Source of the DNA: Channa striata
Taxonomy: Eukaryota > Chordata > Actinopteri > Anabantiformes > Channidae
Length of the DNA stretch: 64,000 nucleotides
NCBI GenBank assembly: GCA_033026295.1
Contig: CM065175.1
Span: 21,834,837 to 21,898,836, forward strand
Direction: 5' to 3'
Position 1 is the stretch's first letter; the number at the start of each line of letters is the position of its first letter. Both the position numbers and the translations under genes were made by a program. Shown piece by piece: positions 12,455 to 23,055 of this stretch. The notes under the pieces were generated by a model. The model was not told the origin of the DNA, made no database searches, and was given only the letters and a program-made list of their open reading frames with translations.

Positions 12455-15400
12455 CTGTTGAGAGCAAGATCACAAAAATAAATATATATTCTTTAACAAC
12501 TTCCCGTGATTCTCGCTAACAAGTTTACCCACCTTCCAATAAAAACACGACAGTCGCGGCGGAGAGGACACACATCTTGAGAACGTTCAAGTGCACAATC
12601 AGCTCGTTAGGGGAGGCATCTGAAAAGCAGAGAAAACACTGATTAGCACTGACTTATCGTGTTATTGAGCATGACTGAATTAAATCAGGAAGGTTGAACT
12701 GGCTTTGGTTGATGGACATTTGACTCCTCCCTGGGAGGAGAGGTGTTTAAACATTGATTGGGAAATTCATTAATTTGATCAAGTATGCAGTATTGCAGGC
12801 AATCTGTTGCCTTGGAATGATCGATGTCCGACCCCCATTAACAGTCAGGTGGGGCAAACACTGAGCAAGCAACTCGTGAGGCCTTGTCGTCCCTGAACTC
12901 TGCCGGCGTAGACTGTGTTAATTGGAAGCAAGTTGCCTTTAGACTGGCAAGAAGAACAAGGCTGTTTTGGGAAACCAGGGATCCAAAAGTAAATTAAGGT
13001 TCATTTTCTGCAAAGATAAAGTTGGAGCACTTCTAAGACTTTAATGGGCATGAAAATGTGATGGCTGGATCATTAAGTCAAGAACTGAGCTGTTGGAATA
13101 AGCAGGTTTATCAGCTTTTTTTTTTTTTTGAGAAAGTGTCAAGGATACAAGCCGACATTAAAACAAAAGCTGCTCTCATCAATATATTTATGTTAACAAT
13201 AGATCAGGCGAATGAGTGTAATGGATCAAAAGTGCTGTCAGCAGTGATGAACCCACACACAAAAACTCTCCGACGCTTCACAGTTGGACTGATGCTTTTA
13301 GCATCTTCCGGCGAGCGTTTCGTGCTCGTTTTTTGCCTGATAAGATATGTCTTCTTACACGGTAGTTTTTTTCTGTTGTAGCATTTTACTTCTCTTGAGC
13401 TTATTTGTCCTTAATTAACCTAATAAAAAAATAGTTTTTTAAAAGTCTATTGAAATTCTTTTTAAAAAATGCAGACATACAACTACGAAGCTGTTTTATT
13501 AACACTGACTTTGCTTTATCCAAGAAAGAATTTCTACCTGAAGGACATTGTGGATTTGCTAATGCGTCGATGGAAATGTTGACAAACCTTTACATTTTTT
13601 AATATAAATATAGTAGGGCTACTATAGTTATGATATACATAAATTAGGGTCAAAGTTTATTGGGTTTCACTGTCTCTTTAAACCCAAACAATGTCAATTA
13701 TGTTTTTCTTTAGTCAGTATTTCGTGTTTAAAGCACAATATTCTTTTTCTTGTAAATTTCAAAGCATATTACATTATTTCACCAGATGGTAAATTTAAGT
13801 AAACGCCCTTACATATTAAGAAAAGTATCTGAAATATTTTATTTGTATTTAGACAAATGTGGGAAGCCTCAGGAGTTTGTGGAGACCAATTTAGAGCTAA
13901 AACTACAGTGAATGTTGGACTCACATAGAGCGGATGCTCGGAAACACTTTTCCAAATAAATGTTGCTCCACAATCGCTGAAAATGAAGTTTCCCCTCAGC
14001 TTTTTAAATGATGCCTCATAATGTCCAAAAACGTCAACTACGACTTCTAACAAAGATCTTGGCAGCACAATGAACGGACACTTTGTGGGAGCCTGATAAA
14101 ACATTCAGCCGTTTAAACCAGGTCACTTCCAGATTCTGGGTCAACGTTGGATCAATTTACCAAGCGAGTGCTGTGTTTTTTCCCAAACTGCAGTGACATG
14201 TGCTCTACATTTGCCACAGCAGTGATTCATACCTCTAACAGGCTTCTTCTCCATAGAAAACAGTGGGTATTATAACACTGCTGCCATCTGTCATAACAAA
14301 CTGACAGAAGTAGAAAATGTGATTTCACAGAAAGAAAGTTGAAATGATTAAAGTGGATGGGCCTGGCACGAAATCCTGTTTTTAAGTTGAGCAAAATTTA
14401 GAACATCATTAAAAGAAAACTTTTAAATGGGAAAGAAAAAATGTAACTTTGCAAGAAAAAATGATCATATTTGAGAAACAGTTTCTTATTTTTTATTTAC
14501 CCCAGGTGAAGGAGGCGGTCAGCGCAGTAGAAATGGCAGGATGCGCCTGCACTCCACACGTAAAGGTGATGCCTGTGTCCAACGACTGTTTGGGTGGGAG
14601 GAAAAACACACTGAACAGGAACGCGTCCTGGCTGCGGTTGTCTATCACCAGGAAACATTGTGATCGGTGCAGAGGCGTAGAGTTCACCAACCAATCTGAG
14701 GACAGCAGGGCTCTGTCAGACAGGTTACCGGGAGGGTTGATGGTTGGAATGGTGCAGTTGGTGACTGACAGGTGATTGATATTGGCTGCTGCGCTCCGGT
14801 AGGTCCAGGTAAGGTTCAGCCTGTGGGGGTGGAATCCACCGGTGAGGCAGAGAAGAGCCCACCGACCAGTGTGTGTGTCTGGAGGCGTGCGGAGGTAAAT
14901 TCTGGGAGGAGAAGGTGGTGCTAGTAGTGAAAGAGGAGATGGTAAATGTAGGTACATGCACAGTAAACAATCATATATGGCACAGGAAATATCACATAAA
15001 CAGGCACAAATATGGTGGTGTTAGTCATAATCCAGACAACCACGCTTGGAAGAATGAAGGAGACAAACTGCATGTACAACAAATCAGATGCATCAATGTA
15101 GATACACAATACACAGCAACAGACAAAGGCCGAACATAACCGAAGCATATTTCAATAAACTGCTAATCTGAATCTCCCTGCTGTCACTAATAGTATTTCA
15201 CCTGCTACATCTACCCCGCTACTGCTGTCACTAATTGCATTTTGACAAAATATCATTTAAAACACTCACAAATACATTTCAAACTGAGTAAATCTGGGCG
15301 GAAAAAACGACTGAAAAAGAACAAAGCGGGTGAAAAAGTGCAATATATTATTTGGTGGAGGCAACATTTAGAGAAAATCAAAAGGGATCCTTTCTTCCAC

Positions 15401-16877
15401 ATGACGAATTTCCACATAATAATTTGGCCATCCCTTCCTGCCTTGTTTTCTGGCGAGTTTCAGTTCCCTGGTCAAGATCGATACAAGGCACTGTGCATGG
15501 TACTGGGGTGATTATTTCTAGATCTGTCATGAAACTGCTCAGGCAAAAAGATGACTCGGAGGGAATTTCACATGACTTGAATTTTTATAGATTCAGCCTC
15601 CCTGCCCAACCCCCCCCACACACACACACACACACGCACGCACACACATTATTTTAGTGATTCATGGTCCACACAAGCTGCTTGACCAAACGCTGCAGCT
15701 CTAATGCGAAGAAGATACAAATGAGACTTGATGAACGACACGGCAACGTCACCCAAACACTGCGGCCCTGATGAACCGCAGCCACGCTCCGTTCGTTTCT
15801 CACCCAAAACGAGCAGCTCGGTGCCGTTGCCCAACTCCGGGTCTCTATGCAGGACGTTCACTTCGCAGTAATACCTCCCAGAATCCTCCAGTGCCACCTG
15901 AGTGATCAGCAGGGTTTGATTCGTCTTCACAACAATCTGCCTGGGTGACTTCGGGAGGAGCTGCTTTCCCGGCATTTTGAACCACTGGACCCCGAACTTG
16001 AGGGATTCGACTTGACAGGACAGGGTTGCTGTTTCGCCCCGCACCACAGTGAGAGTCGGAGGGTACTGTCGAACCCTCAGTCCCTCTGGGGTTCCTGTCA
16101 GGGCTAAAGACAGAGCCATTAATACAACATGTCATACAAGGAACCACGAAAAAGTGCTGAGACTTGTGGGTCAACTACAAATGCTCTAAATGTGTGTTTA
16201 GTATGCCCGGGTGACAGCTGCGAGTAAAGCCTGGCAGGCGAAGACGATCAGGCAGAAACCTGGAAGTTACTGGAGTATCATTTGACGAGGAGTCGCCGAA
16301 TGGCTCCTGGTGATCGAAACGTCATCTGAGGACAAACACTTTGGTGTAATGCGGAGACTGACGATTTCAAAAGCTCGATGGCCGTTTGATTTCAGTGGCT
16401 GCTTTTCTAGCTAAGTGTGATGAAGCGATTATTATGTCTGACGACGAAATACCGCAGATAAGATAAAGGAAGCACTTAGTGGCTCCCAATTGGAGTGCAG
16501 ATGACAAGAATATCAGCAAACACAAGTATGAGAGGCCAAAAACAAATACTTTCTCATTAAAGAGGCAAGAAGAGGCAATATATTTTGCACTTGTGTGTCC
16601 TTTTTTTTTAATCCTTGGAAGAAAAGTATTAGTTATTTATATTGATTATTGTGAAAATGTTTTTTCTTCTCCAAAATGAAATATTAACTGATTAAATTCA
16701 GCACTTAGCGAGAAGGAAAACGCTGCAGCTTAACAAATCATTAAATACTAACCGAACTTCGGGTAACAGTTTTCATGAAGCCAACACATTTTATACCGCG
16801 ATCGACTTGTTTTTACACTGACCTGATACTTGGCCTGCCAACAAAAGAAGCAAACCCAGCTTAGGCGCGTGTGCCAT
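12423..16877 (-). CDS. VJ-C1 immunoglobulin-superfamily membrane receptor (whole gene span)
   Basis: Five - strand exons splice in one consistent frame (all junctions in phase 1): signal peptide 16823-16877, V domain 15804-16094, C1 domain 14501-14920, membrane segment 12533-12619 and tail 12423-12454. Together they give 294 residues plus a stop. The V domain ends in a J-like strand (GNGTELLVL) and is followed directly by a C1-type domain. That pairing is typical of antigen-receptor relatives and of SIRP, NKp30 and B7-H6-type proteins. Both ectodomains carry several N-glycosylation sequons. The tail is only about ten residues, basic, and has no ITIM or ITAM. A Lys stands at the membrane edge, which could allow pairing with a signalling adaptor, but that is inference. 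NKp30 (V only) and SIRP (V-C1-C1) are the closest families by motif; I do not recognise a named orthologue. It is transcribed in the same direction as the IgLON gene and converges with the GPCR. Confidence 0.72.
12533..12619 (-). CDS. VJ-C1 receptor exon 4: transmembrane segment
   Basis: An 87-bp exon after a strong CTGCTTTTCAG acceptor encodes a short stalk (ASPNELIVHLNVLK) and a hydrophobic stretch (MCVLSAATVVFLLE) in the correct phase 1 frame. A Lys lies at the start of the membrane segment. Two donors are possible: GTGGGT at 12532, or GTAAAC at 12528, which adds four bases and changes phase. The first leads to an immediate short tail and a stop. Confidence 0.6.
14501..14920 (-). CDS. VJ-C1 receptor exon 3: Ig C1-type domain
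   Basis: This 420-bp exon encodes a linker (APPSPPRIYL) and a C1-set domain: WALLCLTGGFHPHRLNLTW with the first Cys and core Trp, and GITFTCGVQAHP with the second Cys. There are several sequons (NLT, NCT, NLS, NST, NRS). Two acceptors are possible. The CTAG at 14921-14924 keeps the reading frame from the V exon, whereas the nearer CCCAG (about 15 bases into the exon) would shift it. The first is therefore chosen. The donor is GTAAAT at 14500. Confidence 0.8.
15804..16094 (-). CDS. VJ-C1 receptor exon 2: Ig V domain with J-like strand
   Basis: This 291-bp exon begins after a CTGACAG acceptor and ends at a GTGAGA donor, phase 1 at both ends. It encodes a single V-set fold: first Cys in ATLSCQVES, the core Trp in GVQWFKMPG, then EDSGRYYCEV with the second Cys. 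It closes with ELGNGTELLVL, a J-like G-x-G-T strand. NKp30 and SIRP V domains end in very similar GNGT or GAGT strands. Sequons NQT and NGT are present. Confidence 0.85.
16823..16877 (-). CDS. VJ-C1 receptor exon 1: signal peptide
   Basis: The ATG at 16877 opens an 18-codon leader, MAHAPKLGLLLLLAGQVS, with a basic residue, a Leu-rich core and small residues near the expected cleavage site. It ends in phase 1 at a consensus donor (G|GTCAGTG). The intron to the V exon is 728 bp. The leader's phase matches the V exon, which is the main reason to link them. Confidence 0.7.
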
Positions 16878-18421
16878 GCTGCTGTTGTCCCCTGCTCCGA
16901 GTAGGAAGTTGAAATCACTTTACAGGGGTGAAAAGCGAATGAAGTTCGCTGTGCTTTCAAAATGTGTTGGTGTCAGCGTCTTCTTTTTTCGGTTCGAGGT
17001 TATGGTTCATTAATAGGTCGCGCTTCAACAGAAACCTGAAACACAGACAGTGCCGGGGCGAAAAAACTACATGTGTCAGTTTCTAGACAAACAAATCTGT
17101 CGGCGTGTTGACAGAAACCACAATGCAACGGCGAACAAGGGCTGCGGCTGTGGCTCCGCTGGTTCTTCGACAGGCGCCTCTTTCCCTCCACATCAGAGCT
17201 TTTTGAATAATCTAAACACACGCGTTTGTGACGCTTGTATTAGAATTTTCAATTTTACTGGAGAAATGAATGTGATGTTTCTTGGTCATTTTGTGAATTA
17301 ATCGGACACTATAACTGTCAGCCTGCAAGTCGGATTAATTTCATTATCTGTACCTTTCACTCTGTTGGTGTTTAAATCGAACAAAGGGCATCGACCAGAC
17401 AGGGTGACACGCTTTTCATCCCGAAACGCCTGTTCAAGACACTAGAAAACTAGTACATGCGCTTGTTGTCAGTTAAGACTACTTTAGGTATTATTATCAT
17501 CATGTATTAATATACTTTATTGGCACCATAGCTATTTGCCGTTAGGTGCCTGCTCCACTTTCTGGTGGGCTCAGTACGTCATCATCATGAGTCAAAATTG
17601 TGCTTTTGGTTATATTTAGGGACCTAAATGCGAAGTTTAGATTTAGAGAAATATTGGGATGTGGGTTAAAAGACCAAATTAACATAAATATGATAATTTT
17701 GCAGACACAACACAAACTGGTGCCTCTCAACTTACACTCCGGACTTTTTTCACTTGCTCCAGCCTTGTGCCTGCAAACACTTTGTCAACTTTAAATAAAA
17801 TTAGCAAATGCCAGTGATTCAGCCAATACCAGTTTGGATCATTGGGGACAAATCTGTTTAAATGTCTCAGCCACATGTGTGTCGGTTGATGGGCATTTTA
17901 TTGTTTTGGACAACGATGAACGCAGACAAATTAAACCAGGTCGCAGCCACATAGACCGTGAAAAGGTCAATAGAGACAATTCCCTCTTGGTTTCTTATCT
18001 ATGTAGGGATTGTTAAAAATACAATTAATTTATGAAAATATTGTTTAGAGTTATTAAAGAATCAAAATTTAAAAATTGTTAATTGATAACAACACACTAT
18101 TCAAACACACTGGAAAACAGTAATACACAAAAAAAGAACATAAAGAAACTCAAACGGTTTGAGTTGTGAGTCATTACATGTTTACAGGAAGCAACATATT
18201 CCTCCGCCTTGTTCACAGGGTGTGCAGCATATTACTGAATATGTTGATATATTCCAGAACTCCTGTTTCTATTTTGGCTTTTCTGGGTTTTTCTTGTGCA
18301 ATAGCTGTAAATATGAATTTCCTGAGTTGGCTAATGAGCTGCAGTATAATGAATTCCTGTTTGTTTCCTCTGGGGGGGAGGAAACTTGTGATGCTACAGT
18401 AGGTGTAATCATCACCACCAC

Positions 18422-18458
<37 letters not shown>

Positions 18459-19577
18459 GCAAGAAACATGAATTTAGAAATGTGAGATCAACTTGTGGAA
18501 AATAGTCCGCCTAAAAACCATTAGTCAGAAGTGATACAGTCGACTCATGTGTTTCATGCAGTTTCTACAGTGACTTAAAGGCTTATTCTGTGAAACTTGA
18601 CTATGATGCAACATCTATGTGTCAGGTTTGTGCAACAGAGACTAAAATTAGTTTGGAATGATGATAATAAGGAAGCATCACATTACGGGTGACACTATTC
18701 CTGTTGTCCTTTCCTCATCTTTGTTCACAGTATTCACACAAGCCGGTGCCATATTTTTACGTACTGTACATATGTGGTATTCTTGTGTAAAAGCACATTT
18801 ATGCAAAAGCTATTTTTGTTCAAGCCCCCGGACACTTACATGTATATACCGAATAATTACAGTGCAATTACATTTTGGTCAAAAACATACTTAACTTTTA
18901 CTGCACACACTAAATTATGGTTATGGATCATTTTTCCTGCCTGGCTATATAAAGTCATCATCCTAGGACAGATGGGAATTTTGTTTTATTACAATGAATT
19001 GACTCCCCAAAGCCTTTATTAATTAATTTGGTAATTAATGACTAAATGTGTGCAGGTGTCTTGAAGCAGAAGATGAGACGCAGATGTTTGTCACTGACAA
19101 AATGGGACAAATGGAGGGTTTCCTCACGTGTCTAAGGTCTCTAATTTCTGCCTACAACCCCAGTTAGAAATGACCTTCAACCACACGACAACAGCTAGTT
19201 TTAATCAAAAAAGACCCTGAGAAAACCAGTTCAGAGCCACCAATTTTCAGATTAAGGGTTGGTCATGATGACAGATTGTTTCCTTTATTAGCATCATTTG
19301 TTGGCTGCTGATTTGATACGAGACGTTTATTCTGACAGTGTCTCATCAAAAAAAAAAAAAAAACACACACTTTCGTAAAAAAAAAACAAAAAACGAGACA
19401 TCAGAGACAAACCTGCAGACCCAACAAAAGCGGAGGCTCTTTACTCAGCAGGAAGCGCAAAGAAAGCCGAAACAAACCGGCCTGACCTCACCTCCTTTCT
19501 AACCACAGGGGCCAACAAAGAGCCTTCGCTTTCAGCAACAAACAACACACAGCCACTTCTGTTAAAAACAAAACTTT
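16878..19577. other. Intergenic region between the VJ-C1 gene and the IgLON 3' side
   Basis: No exon was recognised. The region is AT-rich unique sequence with an (ATC)n microsatellite at 18408-18456 and an A-rich tract near 19350-19388. The upstream part should contain the promoter of the VJ-C1 gene; no TATA box stands out just above 16877. Confidence 0.45.
18408..18456. repeat. (ATC)n microsatellite
   Basis: About 15 near-perfect ATC/CAT triplets, with a few ACC variants at the left end. The apparent Ile- or Met-rich frames across it are artefacts of the repeat. Confidence 0.95.
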
Positions 19578-19997
19578 TTTATTTTATTGAATTTTTTTGT
19601 CTCCCCCACTTGATATCATTTTTAACTCCACTTCATGGATTAAAAGAAAATAAACACACCAAAATAAAAGCCAAAAAAGACAAGTTCAGCAACTAAACAA
19701 ATCAAAAAAGAAGTACAATCATCGCTTCAACAGCGCTGCACATCTGTCAGGACGGAAGACAAATGTTTTGTTCCTTTCATTCCTTTCTTGTATTACGTTG
19801 TGTTTTTTTTACATTGATGAGATCTTGAGAAATGTAACAAATGCTTGTAGCTCAGGTGTGAATGAACCAAACGCGCCGGCCCTGTGCACATCGGAGAACA
19901 CACACACACACACAGATGCTCACGTACTGTTAGATGCTTGCGCTCACTGCAGAGCTCAGTACACACTTGCACATAGTTACAGGGGTAAACACGCTCG

Positions 19998-20000
<3 letters not shown>

Positions 20001-20034
<34 letters not shown>
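20001..20034. repeat. (AC)n microsatellite
   Basis: Seventeen perfect AC units. Shorter CA and GT tracts flank it at about 19901-19914 and 20158-20178. Confidence 0.95.
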
Positions 20035-20036
<2 letters not shown>

Positions 20037-23030
20037 ACAAACACACCGTTTACAGTATATCAGCGACAACAGAGCGGGCAAACCTGGAGCAGTGAGGGGT
20101 GGGAGGGCAGAGCTTTTTACAGGGTCTTACTAAGCAAAAAGAAGTGGACAGGACCAATGTGTGTGTGTGTGTGTGTGCAGAGAGAGAGAGCAAGTGGAAA
20201 AGAAGAGCGAGAGAGGGATGGGTTCCACATGCGACACTAACTTAAAACCAACTCCTTCTCTCACTTGAAAACGAAAGTTGCTTCTCTGGTCAAAATTAGT
20301 TCTCAGTTTCTAAATTTAATTTCCATTACTCTGCAGTGAGGGTTGCTGCAGTCTGTTCACTGGCCAGCCCCTATCGTACACCCTGTCACGGATCCCAGCC
20401 TGCACTGATAAGCCTTTACTTTGGGGACCTCACCACCCCTACTGTCTTCTATCTGCAAACTAAAGCAGCACAAAAACACCAGTTGGTGCTGTCATATGTG
20501 AAAGAAATCCACGTTTCACCCGTCAGTTCTTAACACCAGAACCAATATTTACCCCCTGGTTGATTGACAAGGAAAACACCAGGCGTGGGCCGGTGATTCA
20601 GAGAGGCCGAGTAATGGGACTTTTTCTATGTTGGAGATGCGAGGTGGGCGACTTAATGACTAGGGGATACGTGGTGGGCGAGACGCCGCCATTGTGTTGC
20701 GTCGTCCGCGTGAACGTTGCTGTTGCTCGACCGTTGAAGTGCAGCTTGCTGTTAATTAGCCAGACGCTCCTGTTCATAGGGAGGTGTGTGATTGACGCGG
20801 CGCCATCTGTGGCTGCAGTGAGGATGAAGGTGAATCTGGCGGCTTGGCCTAAAGTCCTGCTGCAAGCTGAGGTTTTGTATACAGAAAACCCGCACTGAAT
20901 GATATCTCTAATAAATAACTCTAATGATTAACACTAAACACCGCACAAATCTATCTATCTATCTATTACATAACTACTATATGTGCATCTTCTAAATGTC
21001 CAGATTGATCAGGTGTCAGCCCAAACAAGTCTGCTGGTGTTCACTGTTTTGGAGACGGCCCACGTCACCGTCCTGTCTGGCACGCTGTATACTAATGCTC
21101 TCATTAGCTGTGGTAATGGAAAAGTACTGGGCCTTAATAGACTTGCAACATTGAGTTTGCCCATTACAACTGAATGAGCCTTTAGATAGTTGGTAAACAA
21201 TGGATAATTAGGATAATATATGGGAATTAGGTCGTGCTTTGCTGTAAAGGACGTTATCAGGGGATTTAGAGCAGTGATAATAACTCATATATAATTGTCA
21301 CTGCGGAGCATTTCCTTTTGGTACACGATGCTACAATGTTGGCAGATTCCCACATTATTAAAATATTATATCTTACAGTTTCTTACTTTGTGTCATACCC
21401 TCGTATTTGGCCCTTGTATGTTTTATCCAGACATAAGCATCTATGTACAAAAATCTATATTGGGTGGCGCTCGCAGCTGCAACATGATCCACGTTGCACA
21501 TTTGTCATTACTAATAAAATGTAATGTATCGCTCGAGCGTCCACTGAACTGCACATAGAGAGTCAAAGCCCAACACGTGTGTATGGTCAACACTACATTA
21601 TGTGGCAAAACACACTAATGCCAGACTTCACTGACTCCAGAAGAAAAAACAGATGATTAATTCTTCATTGCTTGGATCTGAACTATAGCTCTGAACACAC
21701 AGTTTACTGAGCTGACATTACAGCTTGCCCAAATTGTTTCAGAGAAGGGCTTAAAATCGATGCGCAATTAGGGGTGTCTTGTATCAGGCATGATGAATTA
21801 TGCTCTCTGTTCTAAGGCTGGTCTATAGACACTTGATCAATTCAGCTTCTGGGGACCTGGTAAGGCAAGCCGGGGTGAAATTGCTCTATTCCAAAGCCAT
21901 TCGGTCGAATGTATTGATTAACCATTGCATTCTGAATTGAAAATGTGTCCAGGATCTGTTCTATGTAGCGAGGGCATTGTAGAAAAGGCTCCAGCCGGAG
22001 CCTGCCACATACGAAATGGACCAAAAAAAAGCAGTACATTCAGACCTTCTGTGGGCTTTTCTTGCTATTATAGAGTCGTGTCTTTTTAAAGCACCGTAAT
22101 TATTTTGTTGTATCACTGCAATAGTTCAGAAACAATGTGCAGTATCTGTCCTCACGCCCTCCTAAAGGTTAATTACCTGACTCATCTCAGCAAAGGCAGA
22201 GCGCTCTGAAACCGTCAGATGTATTTCAAAGTATATTACAATCCCTGTGCCTAAAATCCATTTCCTAACACTGCACTGAAATGTTAACAAAGTCTTTTTT
22301 GGAAGGAAAAAAAAGTGCCATTTATTTACAACAACGTGCATCCGTCACCTTTTCCTGCTGTTTTTGACATGCGAGAAACCTTTGAGAAAAGCTTCCCACA
22401 CACTACGAACAAACAAAAGTACGAGTTTCAAAGTGCAACGCAGCGTTATGTGCTGTAAACTACATGCTTCCTCTGCAAACAGAACATCATAACCTTCAGC
22501 TGCAGGAGCCAATCAACGCTTTCTCATCAGGGTGCGCCCAATGTAATTAGGGGCCAAACAAACGTCTTGTTTATATCACTGTAAACTGCCTGAGCCCCAG
22601 TTGGGGTGTTATTTTTACACTTCAAGTAGGCCAGAGTGTGTTTATGATCAAGGCTATGTTAATGCTATTCATATTGCGCTGTGCAGCCGTGGATAGCGTG
22701 CGGTACACCTTCCCCCGGGAAGGTTTGGAAATGCAATATGAGCGCCTGTCTGTCTTCCCCGGCTAAATGGAGAGTTCACTGTCTGGTTAGTGTCATCCCA
22801 TCTCCCTCTGGCTCCCGGGTTTTGAATTTACATTGTCAGGTTATCCTCCCACGGGCCCGTCGGACTGGGCGCTCTCGCCGTAGATGAGCATCTTCATCTA
22901 CGCGGCACTGGGATTGAGCACCCTGGTGCCTTGTTGCCCACACCCTCTTCAGTCGCCCTCTCTCACACTACAAGTGTAGGTAATTTACATACATGTGTGA
23001 CTCATTAAAACATGTTCTTATGCTGCTTTC

Positions 23031-23055
23031 TTTTTTTTTTTTTTTTTTTTTTTTT
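23031..23055. repeat. Homopolymer T tract (25 nt)
   Basis: An uninterrupted run of 25 T. It reads as poly(A) on the - strand and may be the tail of an old retroposed insertion, but no recognisable body lies beside it. Confidence 0.9.

Noticed and set aside
18269..18469. A - strand frame with a run of Met
   Set aside because: It is the (ATC)n microsatellite translated in reverse.
19768..20133. A His/Thr-rich frame over CA repeats
   Set aside because: The HTHTHT stretch is the (CA)n microsatellite read as protein.
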